Under the pieces are notes generated by a model. The model had not been told where the DNA came from, did not search any database, and was given only the letters and a program-made list of their open reading frames with translations. From positions 220,373,889 through 220,437,888 of the forward strand of contig CM071568.1 of NCBI GenBank assembly GCA_036426205.1: a stretch of DNA of 64,000 nt, given 5' to 3'. Below, piece by piece: positions 1 through 7,722 of the stretch. Both the position numbers and the translations under genes were made by a program. Position 1 is the stretch's first letter, and each line of letters opens with the position of its first letter. Source of the DNA: Ascaphus truei (taxonomy: Eukaryota > Chordata > Amphibia > Anura > Ascaphidae).

Positions 1-179
1 GCACACAAAACACCTTTGCTGCGCATTGTTTTCAATAACTCAGCAACTAATCGGTTTAACAGATACTATGCACATACTGAGCACCTCAGTAGATGGGTGA
101 CTTGAACAAGACTGACTTAAAAAGACAGACTACAGTGCAAAAAAATCCCCGGCAACATTTTTCTCCTGCCCGCATGGAA

Positions 180-480
180 TAATCACCATGCAGACATTCG
201 CCAAGACCCACCCTGCACACCGGCGCCTCCTCCTCACCGCCCGCGTGTCCGCCCCTTCAAGCTTCAACCGCCACACAATCTTCCCGCCAAAATATCCGAG
301 GCTAGTGCTCCTCGCTAGGTCGAGTGTCCTGACTCCAACTATGGCCGCATCCTTGTTACCCGCCCCTCGTCACGTGCTGCGGGGCACCCCACGCTCATCC
401 TCATCTTTCCCGCTCACTTTAGTTCCTCTTGGTGTTATCACCTGTGACGCGATTCTGAGGTCAGAAGTGTAACCGTTTCA
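180..480. promoter_or_regulatory. CpG-rich promoter-like block
   Basis: This 300-bp block is rich in GC and CpG, unlike the AT-rich DNA on both sides. It contains an E2F-type site (TTCCCGCCAAAA, 281-292), a GC box near 358-367, an E-box CACGTG (371-376) and a YY1-like ATGGCCGCAT (341-350). Such a mix is typical of CpG-island promoters of broadly expressed genes. A splice-donor-like CAG/GTGATA lies on the minus strand near 442. The 94-codon plus-strand ORF across the block has no recognised domain and I do not call it a gene. It could equally be a GC-rich repeat. Function is inferred from motifs only. Confidence 0.35.
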
Positions 481-913
481 GGCACTACCAGATCTGCACG
501 CTGCAGTAACGCAGCATCTCTGTTGAAGCTCTTTGAGCCAAATCCCATGTGAAAATATAAGTAAATACATTTTTCTTTCCATAATAGAGTTGCTTCGTTT
601 TCCAGCACAATCACCACATGCCATTTTTAAATCTTGACCTGTACAATTTACAGTATATTGATCAATTTATACTTTTTAAACACCAACTTTTAAAGGGAAA
701 TAGAAAATCATCATGACCTCCATTTTGTTAGATATCCGGTTTATATGGTATACACCTAATGAGTAAGAACTAACATATCTCAAAATGTCAAATCAGAAAA
801 GTGGGAATGCGATGAGGGAGATCTCTGTGTCATCCATAAACAAGGATTGGCGAAAAAAATGACTTATCGATGAAAATATATAAAAGTGCCACATTATTTA
901 GTCTCCCTGATAA
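481..913. other. AT-rich stretch, nothing recognised
   Basis: No coding frame, RNA gene or clear repeat structure is visible. The stretch ends at the TAA that precedes the first Harbinger-like element. Confidence 0.4.
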
Positions 914-1487
914 GGCTGCGTCCATGCTTGGTCTGAGCGTGCTTGGTGCGCAGCGCTTGACACATTTATTTGAATCTTTATCTTCACATCCCTAACCACG
1001 CGGCGCACGCTTGTGCACAGGCATGTACTCTCTCCCAAGCCTGGTGCTTGGGGAGACAGTTAAATTTGGCTTTTGAGCGCAGAGCAGGGTCACATGACCT
1101 CTCTGGCCAATGACCGTCCAACAACCATTCCCAAAGCATGGGTAAGAGGGGGAGGGAGGTAGGATAGAGAGAGGTGGAAAAGGGAGGGGGAGAGGGGGGA
1201 AAGAGAGAGGGGGAAGGGGGGAATGAGGAGGGAGGGGGGAAGTGGGGGAGAGAGAAGAGGCAAGGGGGGGAGAGAGAGGTGGGAAAGCGAGAAGTGGGGA
1301 GGGAGAGAATGGAGGGACACACACATAGAGACACAGACACACATAGCCCAGATCCAGCCAATAATAGCCATGCCCCCCACTCCTGCTATCAAAATTATTG
1401 CAGGACAGCCGAGCGCTCATGCTTGGAGAATTGGTGACGTCACCGCTTTCAAGCATGAGCGAGCTCAGCGGCAGCGTGGCCGCAGCC
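914..1487. mobile_element. Harbinger-like MITE
   Basis: The ends are imperfect inverted repeats: the left starts GGCTGCGTCCATGC and the right, read on the minus strand, starts GGCTGCGGCCACGC. The left flank is TAA and the right flank TAT, which fits the 3-bp TWA target duplication of PIF/Harbinger elements with one change. There is no transposase frame, so this is a non-autonomous copy. The interior holds a long purine-only tract. Both ends carry variants of a CATGCTTGG / CAAGCATGAGCG theme. Confidence 0.5.
1141..1318. repeat. Polypurine tract
   Basis: About 175 bases are almost entirely G and A on the plus strand, as irregular runs of GGGAGG, GAGAGA and GGGGGA. The ORFs reported across it on both strands are low-complexity artefacts. 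Mirror-symmetric purine tracts of this kind can form triplex (H-DNA); that is inference. Confidence 0.85.
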
Positions 1488-1490
1488 TAT

Positions 1491-1837
1491 GCCGGGTCCA
1501 TGGTCAAAAAGACAGCACTGACCCGCGCTGAGGCGGAACACTTACCCCCATTAACCATACTGATGGCGGCTTTAGATGGCGCTTCCGCAGGCGTGCGGAG
1601 GCGTGTGGAATTGCAACAGACAGTTTATTTAATTTTTCGCGCTGAGGGAAGCGGAGGGCACTCTGTGACATCGGCGCCGTGACGTGGTGCGCTTGCCCCG
1701 CCTCCCACACACCTCCCACCCGCCTCACAAGCGCGCTTGATGACGCTCATGCAAGGACACAAAAAAGCTCCTGCTTGAGCAGGAGTGCGTGAGCATCAGC
1801 GCGGCTCAGCGCTGTATTTTGTACCATGTCCGAGGCC
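1491..1837 (-). mobile_element. MITE copy related to 59448-59835
   Basis: Read on the minus strand, this segment matches the element at 59448-59835 over most of its length: a GGCCTCGGACATGGTA end, a CAAGCAGGAG...CATGAGCGTCA block, a GCAATTCCACACGCCTCCGC block, and a CTTTTTGACCATGG end. That copy is flanked by TAA on both sides, which places the family in PIF/Harbinger. Here the flanking trinucleotides do not match cleanly, and the element abuts the MITE that ends at 1487. Confidence 0.6.
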
Positions 1838-1994
1838 TCGGCCAGGCAGGGAGCTGGCGCTCATGCGCAGTGACGTTACGCGCATGTAAGCAGGAGACAA
1901 ATCTTGCCCTGCTAGTTGCGAGCGTATCAAGGGGCGTGTCAATGGGACGCGGCGGGCGTGTCAATGTGATGCGACGGTCGGGACATCAAATCTA

Positions 1995-2744
1995 CCCTAT
2001 TTCCTCGATTCTAAGACGCACCTTTTTTCCGATTTTCACATGTCTGAAACCGGGGTGCGTCTTAGAATCGATGTATTAAAAAATATATATTTGTTAAAGT
2101 GTCTACAGTACTAACCCCCTCTTTTCACTTACCATGTTTCAGGAGAGGTCCCATGTCAGCGGAGGATGAAGCGGGCGGCGGTGGCATGAGAGGTCCCACG
2201 TCTGCAGATGGTTGAAGATGGACAGTGGGTGGGAGTGCGGCGGCGGCAGGTCCCTAGTCTGCAAATGAATGAAGATAAGACGGCGGGCGTGCGGTAGCCG
2301 CAGAAGCAGGAGATCATAATAGCAGGAGAGCTGAGCAGGAGCAGAGCGGCATAGGGGGAACAGCTTGGGAGGTGCACACTGTAACACCTGAAGTTGACCG
2401 GTGTCTGACTTCTGGTTACAGAGTGCACCTCTCAAGCTGTTCCCCTGTGCCGCTCTGCTCAGCTCTCCTGCTATTATGATCTCCTGCCTCCCCGCCTGCT
2501 GTCTTATCTTCATTCACCTGCAGACCTAAGACATGTCCTGCCGCCGCACTCCCGCCCGCTGTCCATCTTGAATCATCTGCAGACGTGGGATGTCTCCTGC
2601 TGCCGCCACCGCCCACTTCTTCCTCTGCTGACATGGGACATCTCCTGAAACATGGTTACTGAAAAAGTAATTTCCCTCGATTGTAAGTGCCAAATCGATG
2701 GTGCGTCTTACATTCGATGGCATCTTGCAATCAAGGAAATACGG
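1995..2744. mobile_element. 750-bp palindromic DNA transposon
   Basis: The two halves are inverted copies of each other along nearly the whole length. The outer ends are CCCTATTTCCTCGATT on the left and, on the minus strand, CCGTATTTCCTTGATT on the right, each flanked by TA. Internal matching blocks include TAAGACGCACC, CATGTTTCAGGAGA and GGTGCACTCTGTAAC-type sequence near the fold point at about 2375-2420. No transposase is present; the minus-strand ORFs are by-products of the symmetry. TA flanks suggest a TA-target superfamily, but the family is not certain. Confidence 0.65.
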
Positions 2745-2802
2745 TATATCTGCATCTATTGCAGGAACAGCATCTCCCACAGCAGGACCAAAATAAAAAA
2801 AC

Positions 2803-3783
2803 ATGGAGCTCTCACACATGCAATCTATGTTGCTGCCAATGGATAACTCTTATTTGAAAGAATGGATAATAGATAGAAAGGAAAGTAATGTTCATGACTT
2901 AAATCGTGATCGTAAAACACAAGGGGAATTTGCTACTTTATACCAGCAACTGCGTACGCATGATAGGAGATTTTTTGAGTGCATGAGAATGAGAACACAC
3001 ATTTGATTACATTTTGTCACGGATACAAGACAAGATAACCCCCGTTCACACGAATTTTGGCCACACAATTTGTGCAGAAGAAAGGCTTATGGTCACTCTC
3101 AGGTTTGTTGTACTAAATTTATTATTCATTACCTTTTCTGGTTGTTAGATTCAGTATTGCGTGTTAGGGGGGTTGAATACTTACCTCAGTGTGGCGTCAA
3201 ATGATGCAGGGTCGTGTAACGTCATGTTTCTGTGGCAACGTGGCGTCAACTGCCGCTGCGAGGTCAAGTGACGTCACATGATCCTGCAGTGTTATTTGAT
3301 TACACATTGCCATGGGGACGCGTCCTGAGCCGGCTGAATCTTGGTAGGGTTGCAGAGGCCTCGCATGTTCCCCCGACATTTCATTTAAATGCCTTGGGGA
3401 AGAGCGCGGCACCTCTGCAACCGCCCTGCGCCCTTCACGAAATAATCTCAGGCCCCCCTAGGGGTGGCGCACCCCTGATGTAGGTTACAGTATACGACAG
3501 TTATTGAAAAAGTAATAGTAGGTTTATATACAATGCTATGTAATGTAGCTAGCTTGCAATAAAAAATATATATATATTTATAATATGTTACAAAAATATA
3601 AAAAAAAAAATATTAAGACAACATTGTGTAAACTTTATCATTAATAGACCTTTTTAATTTTTCTTACAGATTTCTATCAACAGGAATACCATTCCGTGGC
3701 TTGGCATTTTCTTTTAAGACGGCAAAAGGACAGTGGCAAGTATTGTTCATGAGACATGCAATGCTATTTACAATACATTACAG
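2803..3783 (+). pseudogene. Harbinger transposase relic, two exons
   Basis: Exon 1 (to 3102) encodes an N-terminal HARBI1-like stretch: LYQQLRTHDRRFFECMRMR, then, after a 1-nt frameshift near 2990, FDYILSRIQDKITPVHTNF and ERLMVTLR. A GT at 3103 and an AG at 3668-3669 (preceded by TTTTTCTTAC) bound a 567-bp intron. Splicing joins LR to FLSTGIPFRGLAFSF, matching the LRFLATG-type block of Harbinger nucleases; after a second frameshift the frame continues VASIVHETCNAIYNTL. The DDE residues lie downstream and are missing, because a hAT end starts at 3784. The intron carries a GC-rich insertion at about 3190-3485. In life this would be the catalytic subunit acting with a Myb-like partner (family knowledge). 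Confidence 0.75.
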
Positions 3784-3954
3784 CAGGGGTGGGGAACCTT
3801 TTTTCTGCCAAGGGCCATTTGGATATTTATAACATCATTCGCGGGCCATACAAAATCATCAACTTAAAAATTAGCCTGCTATATTGATCAAACATTTAAT
3901 TATCTCACCCCTAATGTGATGGCTGGAACTGCTTCTCTGTGGTGAGGCGTGTGA
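3784..3954 (+). mobile_element. hAT (Charlie-like) terminal fragment
   Basis: The segment begins with CAGGGGTGGGGAACC, a hAT-type terminal inverted repeat, followed by TTTTTTCTGCCAAGGGCC. It sits exactly where the Harbinger transposase frame breaks off, so it inserted into that gene. I did not find the matching right end in the window, so the copy is truncated or ends unrecognisably. Confidence 0.6.
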
Positions 3955-4078
3955 TGTTAGCTGGTGGGTGACAGTGACTGGGTGGGTGACAGTGACTGAC
4001 TGGGTGGGTGACAGTGACTGGGTGGGTGACAGGGCTGGGTGGGTGACAGTGACTGACTGGGTGAGTGAGTGAGGTATT
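3955..4078 (+). repeat. Minisatellite, GGGTGACAGTGACTG units
   Basis: Five to six imperfect units of about 19-26 bp containing GGGTGGGTGACAGTGACTG follow one another. The minus-strand ORF here is a translation of the repeat. Confidence 0.8.
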
Positions 4079-4527
4079 TTACGCTGCCCCAGTACTGAAT
4101 ATGTAAAATGTTTGTTGGCTTGAGTCTAACATATGAGAGAGGGGATAGCATCAGATCAGATCCAGTGAACTGGGTGGGAGAGAGACTATACTTGACTAGA
4201 GGTCTTGATGCACTGACACAAACACATGCAGCCATTTTTGTGGGACAAATATACATTTCACACTTTATTTAGACACTTATCTGTTACAGGCTTACATGCA
4301 CTTTCTAGGTATTTGATACAGTACATAGCATGCTTTGATAAATGATGTCCATGGCCCCCAATATTTGGGACATATATGCCAGTATAAAAGCTGTTCCCAG
4401 GGAGATTCAGAATGCAAGTGTTGGGAAATCCTAAATCTTCCATTTGGGATGAGGGAATGGTTATCAAGGAGAGAGCAGATTAAAAAAAAAATACACACAT
4501 ACATACATATACATATATATATATACA

Positions 4528-5000
4528 GTGCTCGACAAATAATGATAACCATTCGCCCGTTGCGAGTGGATTTAGGCCGCTGGCGACCCGTGCTGCAGCT
4601 CTATGAATTCCCCTGCTCCTGCCAAATATTTTTTTTTTTTTTTTTTAATAAATAAATAATCTCTTTCCCTGATTGGGTTAACGCGGGGAAGAGCTCCTTC
4701 CCCTGATCTCCTCCCCCTCCTGATCTCCTCCCCCTCCTGATCTCCTCCCGTGAGTCAGGGGGAGCCCGGCCGGGTGCCTGTTCATTACATTTTAAAAAAA
4801 AGTTAAAAAAAAAATGGCGGCGATTTCCTTGGTCCCGGCGTGCATGCACAGGGCAAGCAGGGTGTCCTGCCCTCTGTGCTGCCTGTGGGCCCTCTGTGCT
4901 GCCTGTGGGCCCGCTGCCTGCCCCCCCCAGCAACCCAGAATCCCCCGCACCCTCACCCCCCCCCGCTCCCCACGTGGGACGGAGGGGGAAGCCCATTGAT
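4528..5000 (+). other. Unclassified repeat starting TA-CAGTGCTCGAC
   Basis: After an AT microsatellite a TA-flanked end CAGTGCTCGACAAATAAT begins a GC-rich block containing a T-run (4628-4647), three tandem CTCCTGATCTCCTCCCC units (about 4705-4750) and two GGGCCCTCTGTGCTGCCTGT-like units (4870-4910). No right terminus was found. Only non-coding repeat structure is visible. Confidence 0.35.
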
Positions 5001-5169
5001 GTCTACTGACAGTTATTTATTATGTATCTCTTGCATACTGACCGATCTTTATTCTCTCTCTCCCATGTCTCCTAATTGCCATGAGTTATTGGTTTGATAT
5101 TTTAAGTCATGTATTAGCCTTATGACAGAGTATCCATGATAATCTTATTTGTTTTATATCTGTGCGGTT

Positions 5170-6050
5170 CTTTTTGACCACAGAGTCATGTACCTTTAAG
5201 GAGGAGGACCTGTGTTAAATTTAGCCCATTTTAATTAATTAATTGGTTGATTACACACACTATATATGTTGTGTACCCACTGAGGGTATTACTTTCTCCT
5301 GAGGAAGCTGTTGTGAATATAGCGAAACGCGTAGAGCCATCTTTAGCCTGCACAGCTGTTGTGAAACTGAAGGTGCCGAGCCTGCTGCGTTCCCCTGCTG
5401 CCCACTTCCGTGTGTGCCATACCGGAAGTCATCATTCCTGTACCGGTTGTGACGTCACACGCCGTCCATCGCGATCCGACGAGGGTCACTTGGAAGTATA
5501 GCAGCAGGAGTTTCATCTTCCAGCGCTCTACTGCCTCAAGAAAACGCTATGTGTACATGTTTTATGTACTTATTGTGAGTACATTTCTTATATGCTTTTA
5601 ACTTATAAATTTGAATTTTCGATCTATACCATTGTCTCCCCTTGTTTTCCATGATACCCCTACTCGAGTGAGATCTCTCCTGCATTACCAGCTGTTCAGG
5701 TTCCTGCAACTGCGGTGTATTACTTACCTGCTGACCTGCTAAATGCTGATATAACCACTTACTTGGTGTAAGTAGGCACTTAATAGAGCCAAGATTTCTT
5801 ATAAACTTTATGTTATTTTACTGCACCATCATTTTGTATCTTCTATTTTTGGGGTGTTCCTGATACCATCGCTCCCTTCCAACACCTGTATCTGCATTAT
5901 CTCGAGGGGAATCTGTACATATTCCCCGTGAAGGTTGAGAATCTGTTTTTGTTGCACCTTACAATTCACTGCATACGTGTATTATCACTTTAATCACCAG
6001 CACTGTTGTTTAGCGCCGTTCTAAGTCACTTGGGTTCACTAAAGAAGTTC
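5170..6050 (+). other. PLE-type terminal-repeat-like region
   Basis: There is no coding frame. The block has a hammerhead-like motif at its start, then GC-rich DNA with GTGACGTCACACG, then an AT-rich tail. This arrangement resembles the Penelope terminal repeats found elsewhere in the window. No PLE protein sequence is adjacent, so the assignment is inference. Confidence 0.3.
5296..5336 (+). ncRNA. Hammerhead-ribozyme-like motif (type I)
   Basis: Stem I is CTC (5296-5298) with GAG (5334-5336). The core CTGAGGA (5299-5305) keeps every conserved position of CUGANGA. One extra A follows, then stem II GCT (5307-5309) with AGC (5321-5323), GAAA (5324-5327), and a minimal stem III (A-U and C-G around GC) ending in GUA. 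Cleavage would fall after A5333. The extra A between A9 and stem II departs from the consensus. Hammerheads in PLE terminal repeats are known; activity here is untested. Confidence 0.6.
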
Positions 6051-6059
6051 CCAGCCAGT

Positions 6060-6220
6060 CCCACCAATAATTTTCTCGGGGGGCATCTCCAGTTCACATG
6101 CGCATGCGCCTAGCGTTCCACCAATAGTTCAGTATCTGCAGTACAGAACTGTAGAAGCCGCTCAGCCAATAATATTGCTTACAGGAGAATCGCTTGACTT
6201 TTGAATCGCACCAATATTGA
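6060..6220 (+). promoter_or_regulatory. Four CCAAT boxes with an NRF1-type palindrome
   Basis: CCAAT occurs at 6064, 6121, 6166 and 6211, all on the plus strand and spaced 57, 45 and 45 bp. TGCGCATGCGCC (6099-6110) matches the NRF1 consensus. A second GCGCATGCGC lies at 7472-7481 on the far side of the forkhead pseudogene. Such combinations occur in TATA-less promoters. Which transcript it would serve is unknown; it lies 3' of the forkhead frame. Confidence 0.35.
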
Positions 6221-6270
6221 TACTGTATTGTCAAAATAAAAAAACACAGAAAATAATACAGCAACAATAC

Positions 6271-7291
6271 TCACCATAGAATTTCCCATTCAGCTGGCGC
6301 TGGCGCCGGTCCACTGCCAGTCCAGCGTTCTTGATCATCCACGTCGATAGTTTGCAGTGGGACAAGTCCACCTGTAGTCAGCTGATGAGGCTGGAAATTG
6401 CTTTGGTACACTGGCGACACACTTTATTCGAGCTCGGCTAGTCCCACGAATTCGGGTATACTCGGGTGTATTGAGGTTTGTGACTGTTTTCTGCCCGAGT
6501 GCATTGCGTTATTTTCCAGGCAGGGATTGAAGCATTTTATTCCCGCTGGCTGCCAATACTGCACCAGTATATAATATATTATAGATATATATAATATTAT
6601 AATTATTAGATATATATATAATATACTGCATTACAATTCATGAATTTATGCCATCTGGTAGACACGCGAAGCATTGCAGCCTATTAAATCCTAATCATTA
6701 TCATTTAACAGATCAGCCGCCCGTCAGCCAGGCATGAACCATGGCTGGGAAGGCAAACGCAACGGGGCTTGTCTGAGGTGAGGAGCGGCGCATTCCAGGT
6801 ATCTGCCAGGTACATACTGGGTATTTGTCCGAATAAAGTGTGTCGCAGCAGTACATGCAAGCTTGATCGAAACTGCACGCAAAATCCGGCTCAGGCTTGT
6901 CACTGACGGCGGGACCGTCATTGGAAGCCGGTGTTGGTGCATTGCTTGGCAGCGACTGTCATTTCTTAGTTGGTTTTAACACGACCCTTCGCCTTTTGCC
7001 ATCTGCATGATCATAGATACAGGAAAAAGCCGGTGATACACACCAATACCCTCCAACAAATTGTGGCTCAATACGATAAAAACAGGGATCGCTACATAAC
7101 CTTTTCCTTATTGCACGCTTCCACGTATGAGGAGCTGGCGAAAATGTGTAAAAGTCATAGTTTTCGATAAAATACTGATAAATTTGAGCAACTGTTGCCA
7201 TCTTATCATCTGTTGCATTAATCGCAGCCCATATCAAATACGCGTAACTTCTGTCGGGTTTTTGGAAAACGGGCTGCACTTGAACACTCAT
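6271..7291 (-). pseudogene. Forkhead-box (winged helix) protein, disrupted
   Basis: Reading from ATG 7291 (good context, CCCGCCATGA), residues about 10-90 form a forkhead domain: KPDRSYAYLIWAAI matches the first signature (KPPYSYxxLI), KMATVAQIYQYFIENYDFY is helix 2, TWKRAIRKRL aligns with WQNSIRHSL (recognition helix), then CFYRIEP and GYWCVSP, and a basic KRRRVVLK tail. A TGA at 6959-6961 ends the frame after 110 codons, but the same frame continues with a Pro/Ser-rich tail. It resumes precisely beyond a 443-bp transposon (6409-6851, TA duplicated) and ends at TGA 6271-6273. With the insertion and one TA removed the frame is 192 codons. Forkhead proteins are nuclear DNA-binding factors. The frame has no intron; a GTGAGT at its end could be a donor. 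Confidence 0.75.
6409..6851 (+). mobile_element. TA-flanked MITE, CACTGGCGACACAC family, copy A
   Basis: Left end CACTGGCGACACACTTTATT and right end (minus strand) CTGCTGCGACACACTTTATT are inverted repeats, flanked by TA at 6407-6408 and 6852-6853. The middle is AT microsatellite. Removing it with one TA restores the reading frame of the forkhead pseudogene, which proves insertion. Related copies lie at 7480-7714 (right end), 11862, 14992-15820 and 17104-17167. TA duplication suggests a Tc1/mariner-like or other TA-target family; there is no transposase. Confidence 0.8.
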
Positions 7292-7479
7292 GGCGGGCGG
7301 CGGGTCTCTGGAGAATACTGTAACAGAAACTGGTCTTTGTCTTTCTTTAATATGAAAAGCCTAAATTGATACATTTTTGCAACCTCTTCCTTCAGTCTCA
7401 AGGCCAAGTTACAATAGCACACTGTGGTATCTTTTTTAAACAAAACACCTGCAAGTTGACACATTACTGAAGCGCATGC

Positions 7480-7714
7480 GCATTACAATTCATGAATATC
7501 TGCCATCTGGCGGACACGCGAAGAATTGCAACCTATTAAATCCGAACCATTCTCAATAAACGCATCAACCGCGCGTCAACCGCACATGACCCGCGCATGA
7601 CCCGCGGCTGGGAACGCAAAATGAATGCGGCATGCTCCAGGTGAAGTGCGTCGCATTCCAGGAAAAAGCCAGGGAAAAACCGGCGATATGTTAGACTCAG
7701 ATATGCCGCAGCAG
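7480..7714 (+). mobile_element. Right end of a larger member of the CACTGGCGACACAC family
   Basis: From CATTACAATTCATGAAT to CCGCAGCAG, followed by TA, the sequence is a diverged version of the right 235 bp of copy A (shared GACACGCGAAG, CCTATTAAATCC and GGCTGGGAA blocks). No matching left end lies between it and the forkhead frame. So the forkhead gene may lie inside a bigger element of this family, or this is just a truncated copy. Confidence 0.55.
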
Positions 7715-7722
7715 TAAGCCAG

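Noticed and set aside
188..472. 94-codon plus-strand ORF
   Set aside because: It lies in CpG-rich promoter-like DNA, has no domain and looks like low-complexity Pro/Ser/Arg translation.
984..1531. Overlapping ORFs on both strands
   Set aside because: They translate the polypurine tract and repeat ends.
3197..3483. Two opposite ORFs in the GC-rich insertion
   Set aside because: They lie inside the Harbinger intron insertion and show no domain.
4601..5097. Proline-rich ORFs
   Set aside because: They arise from tandem CTCC repeats and a T-run.
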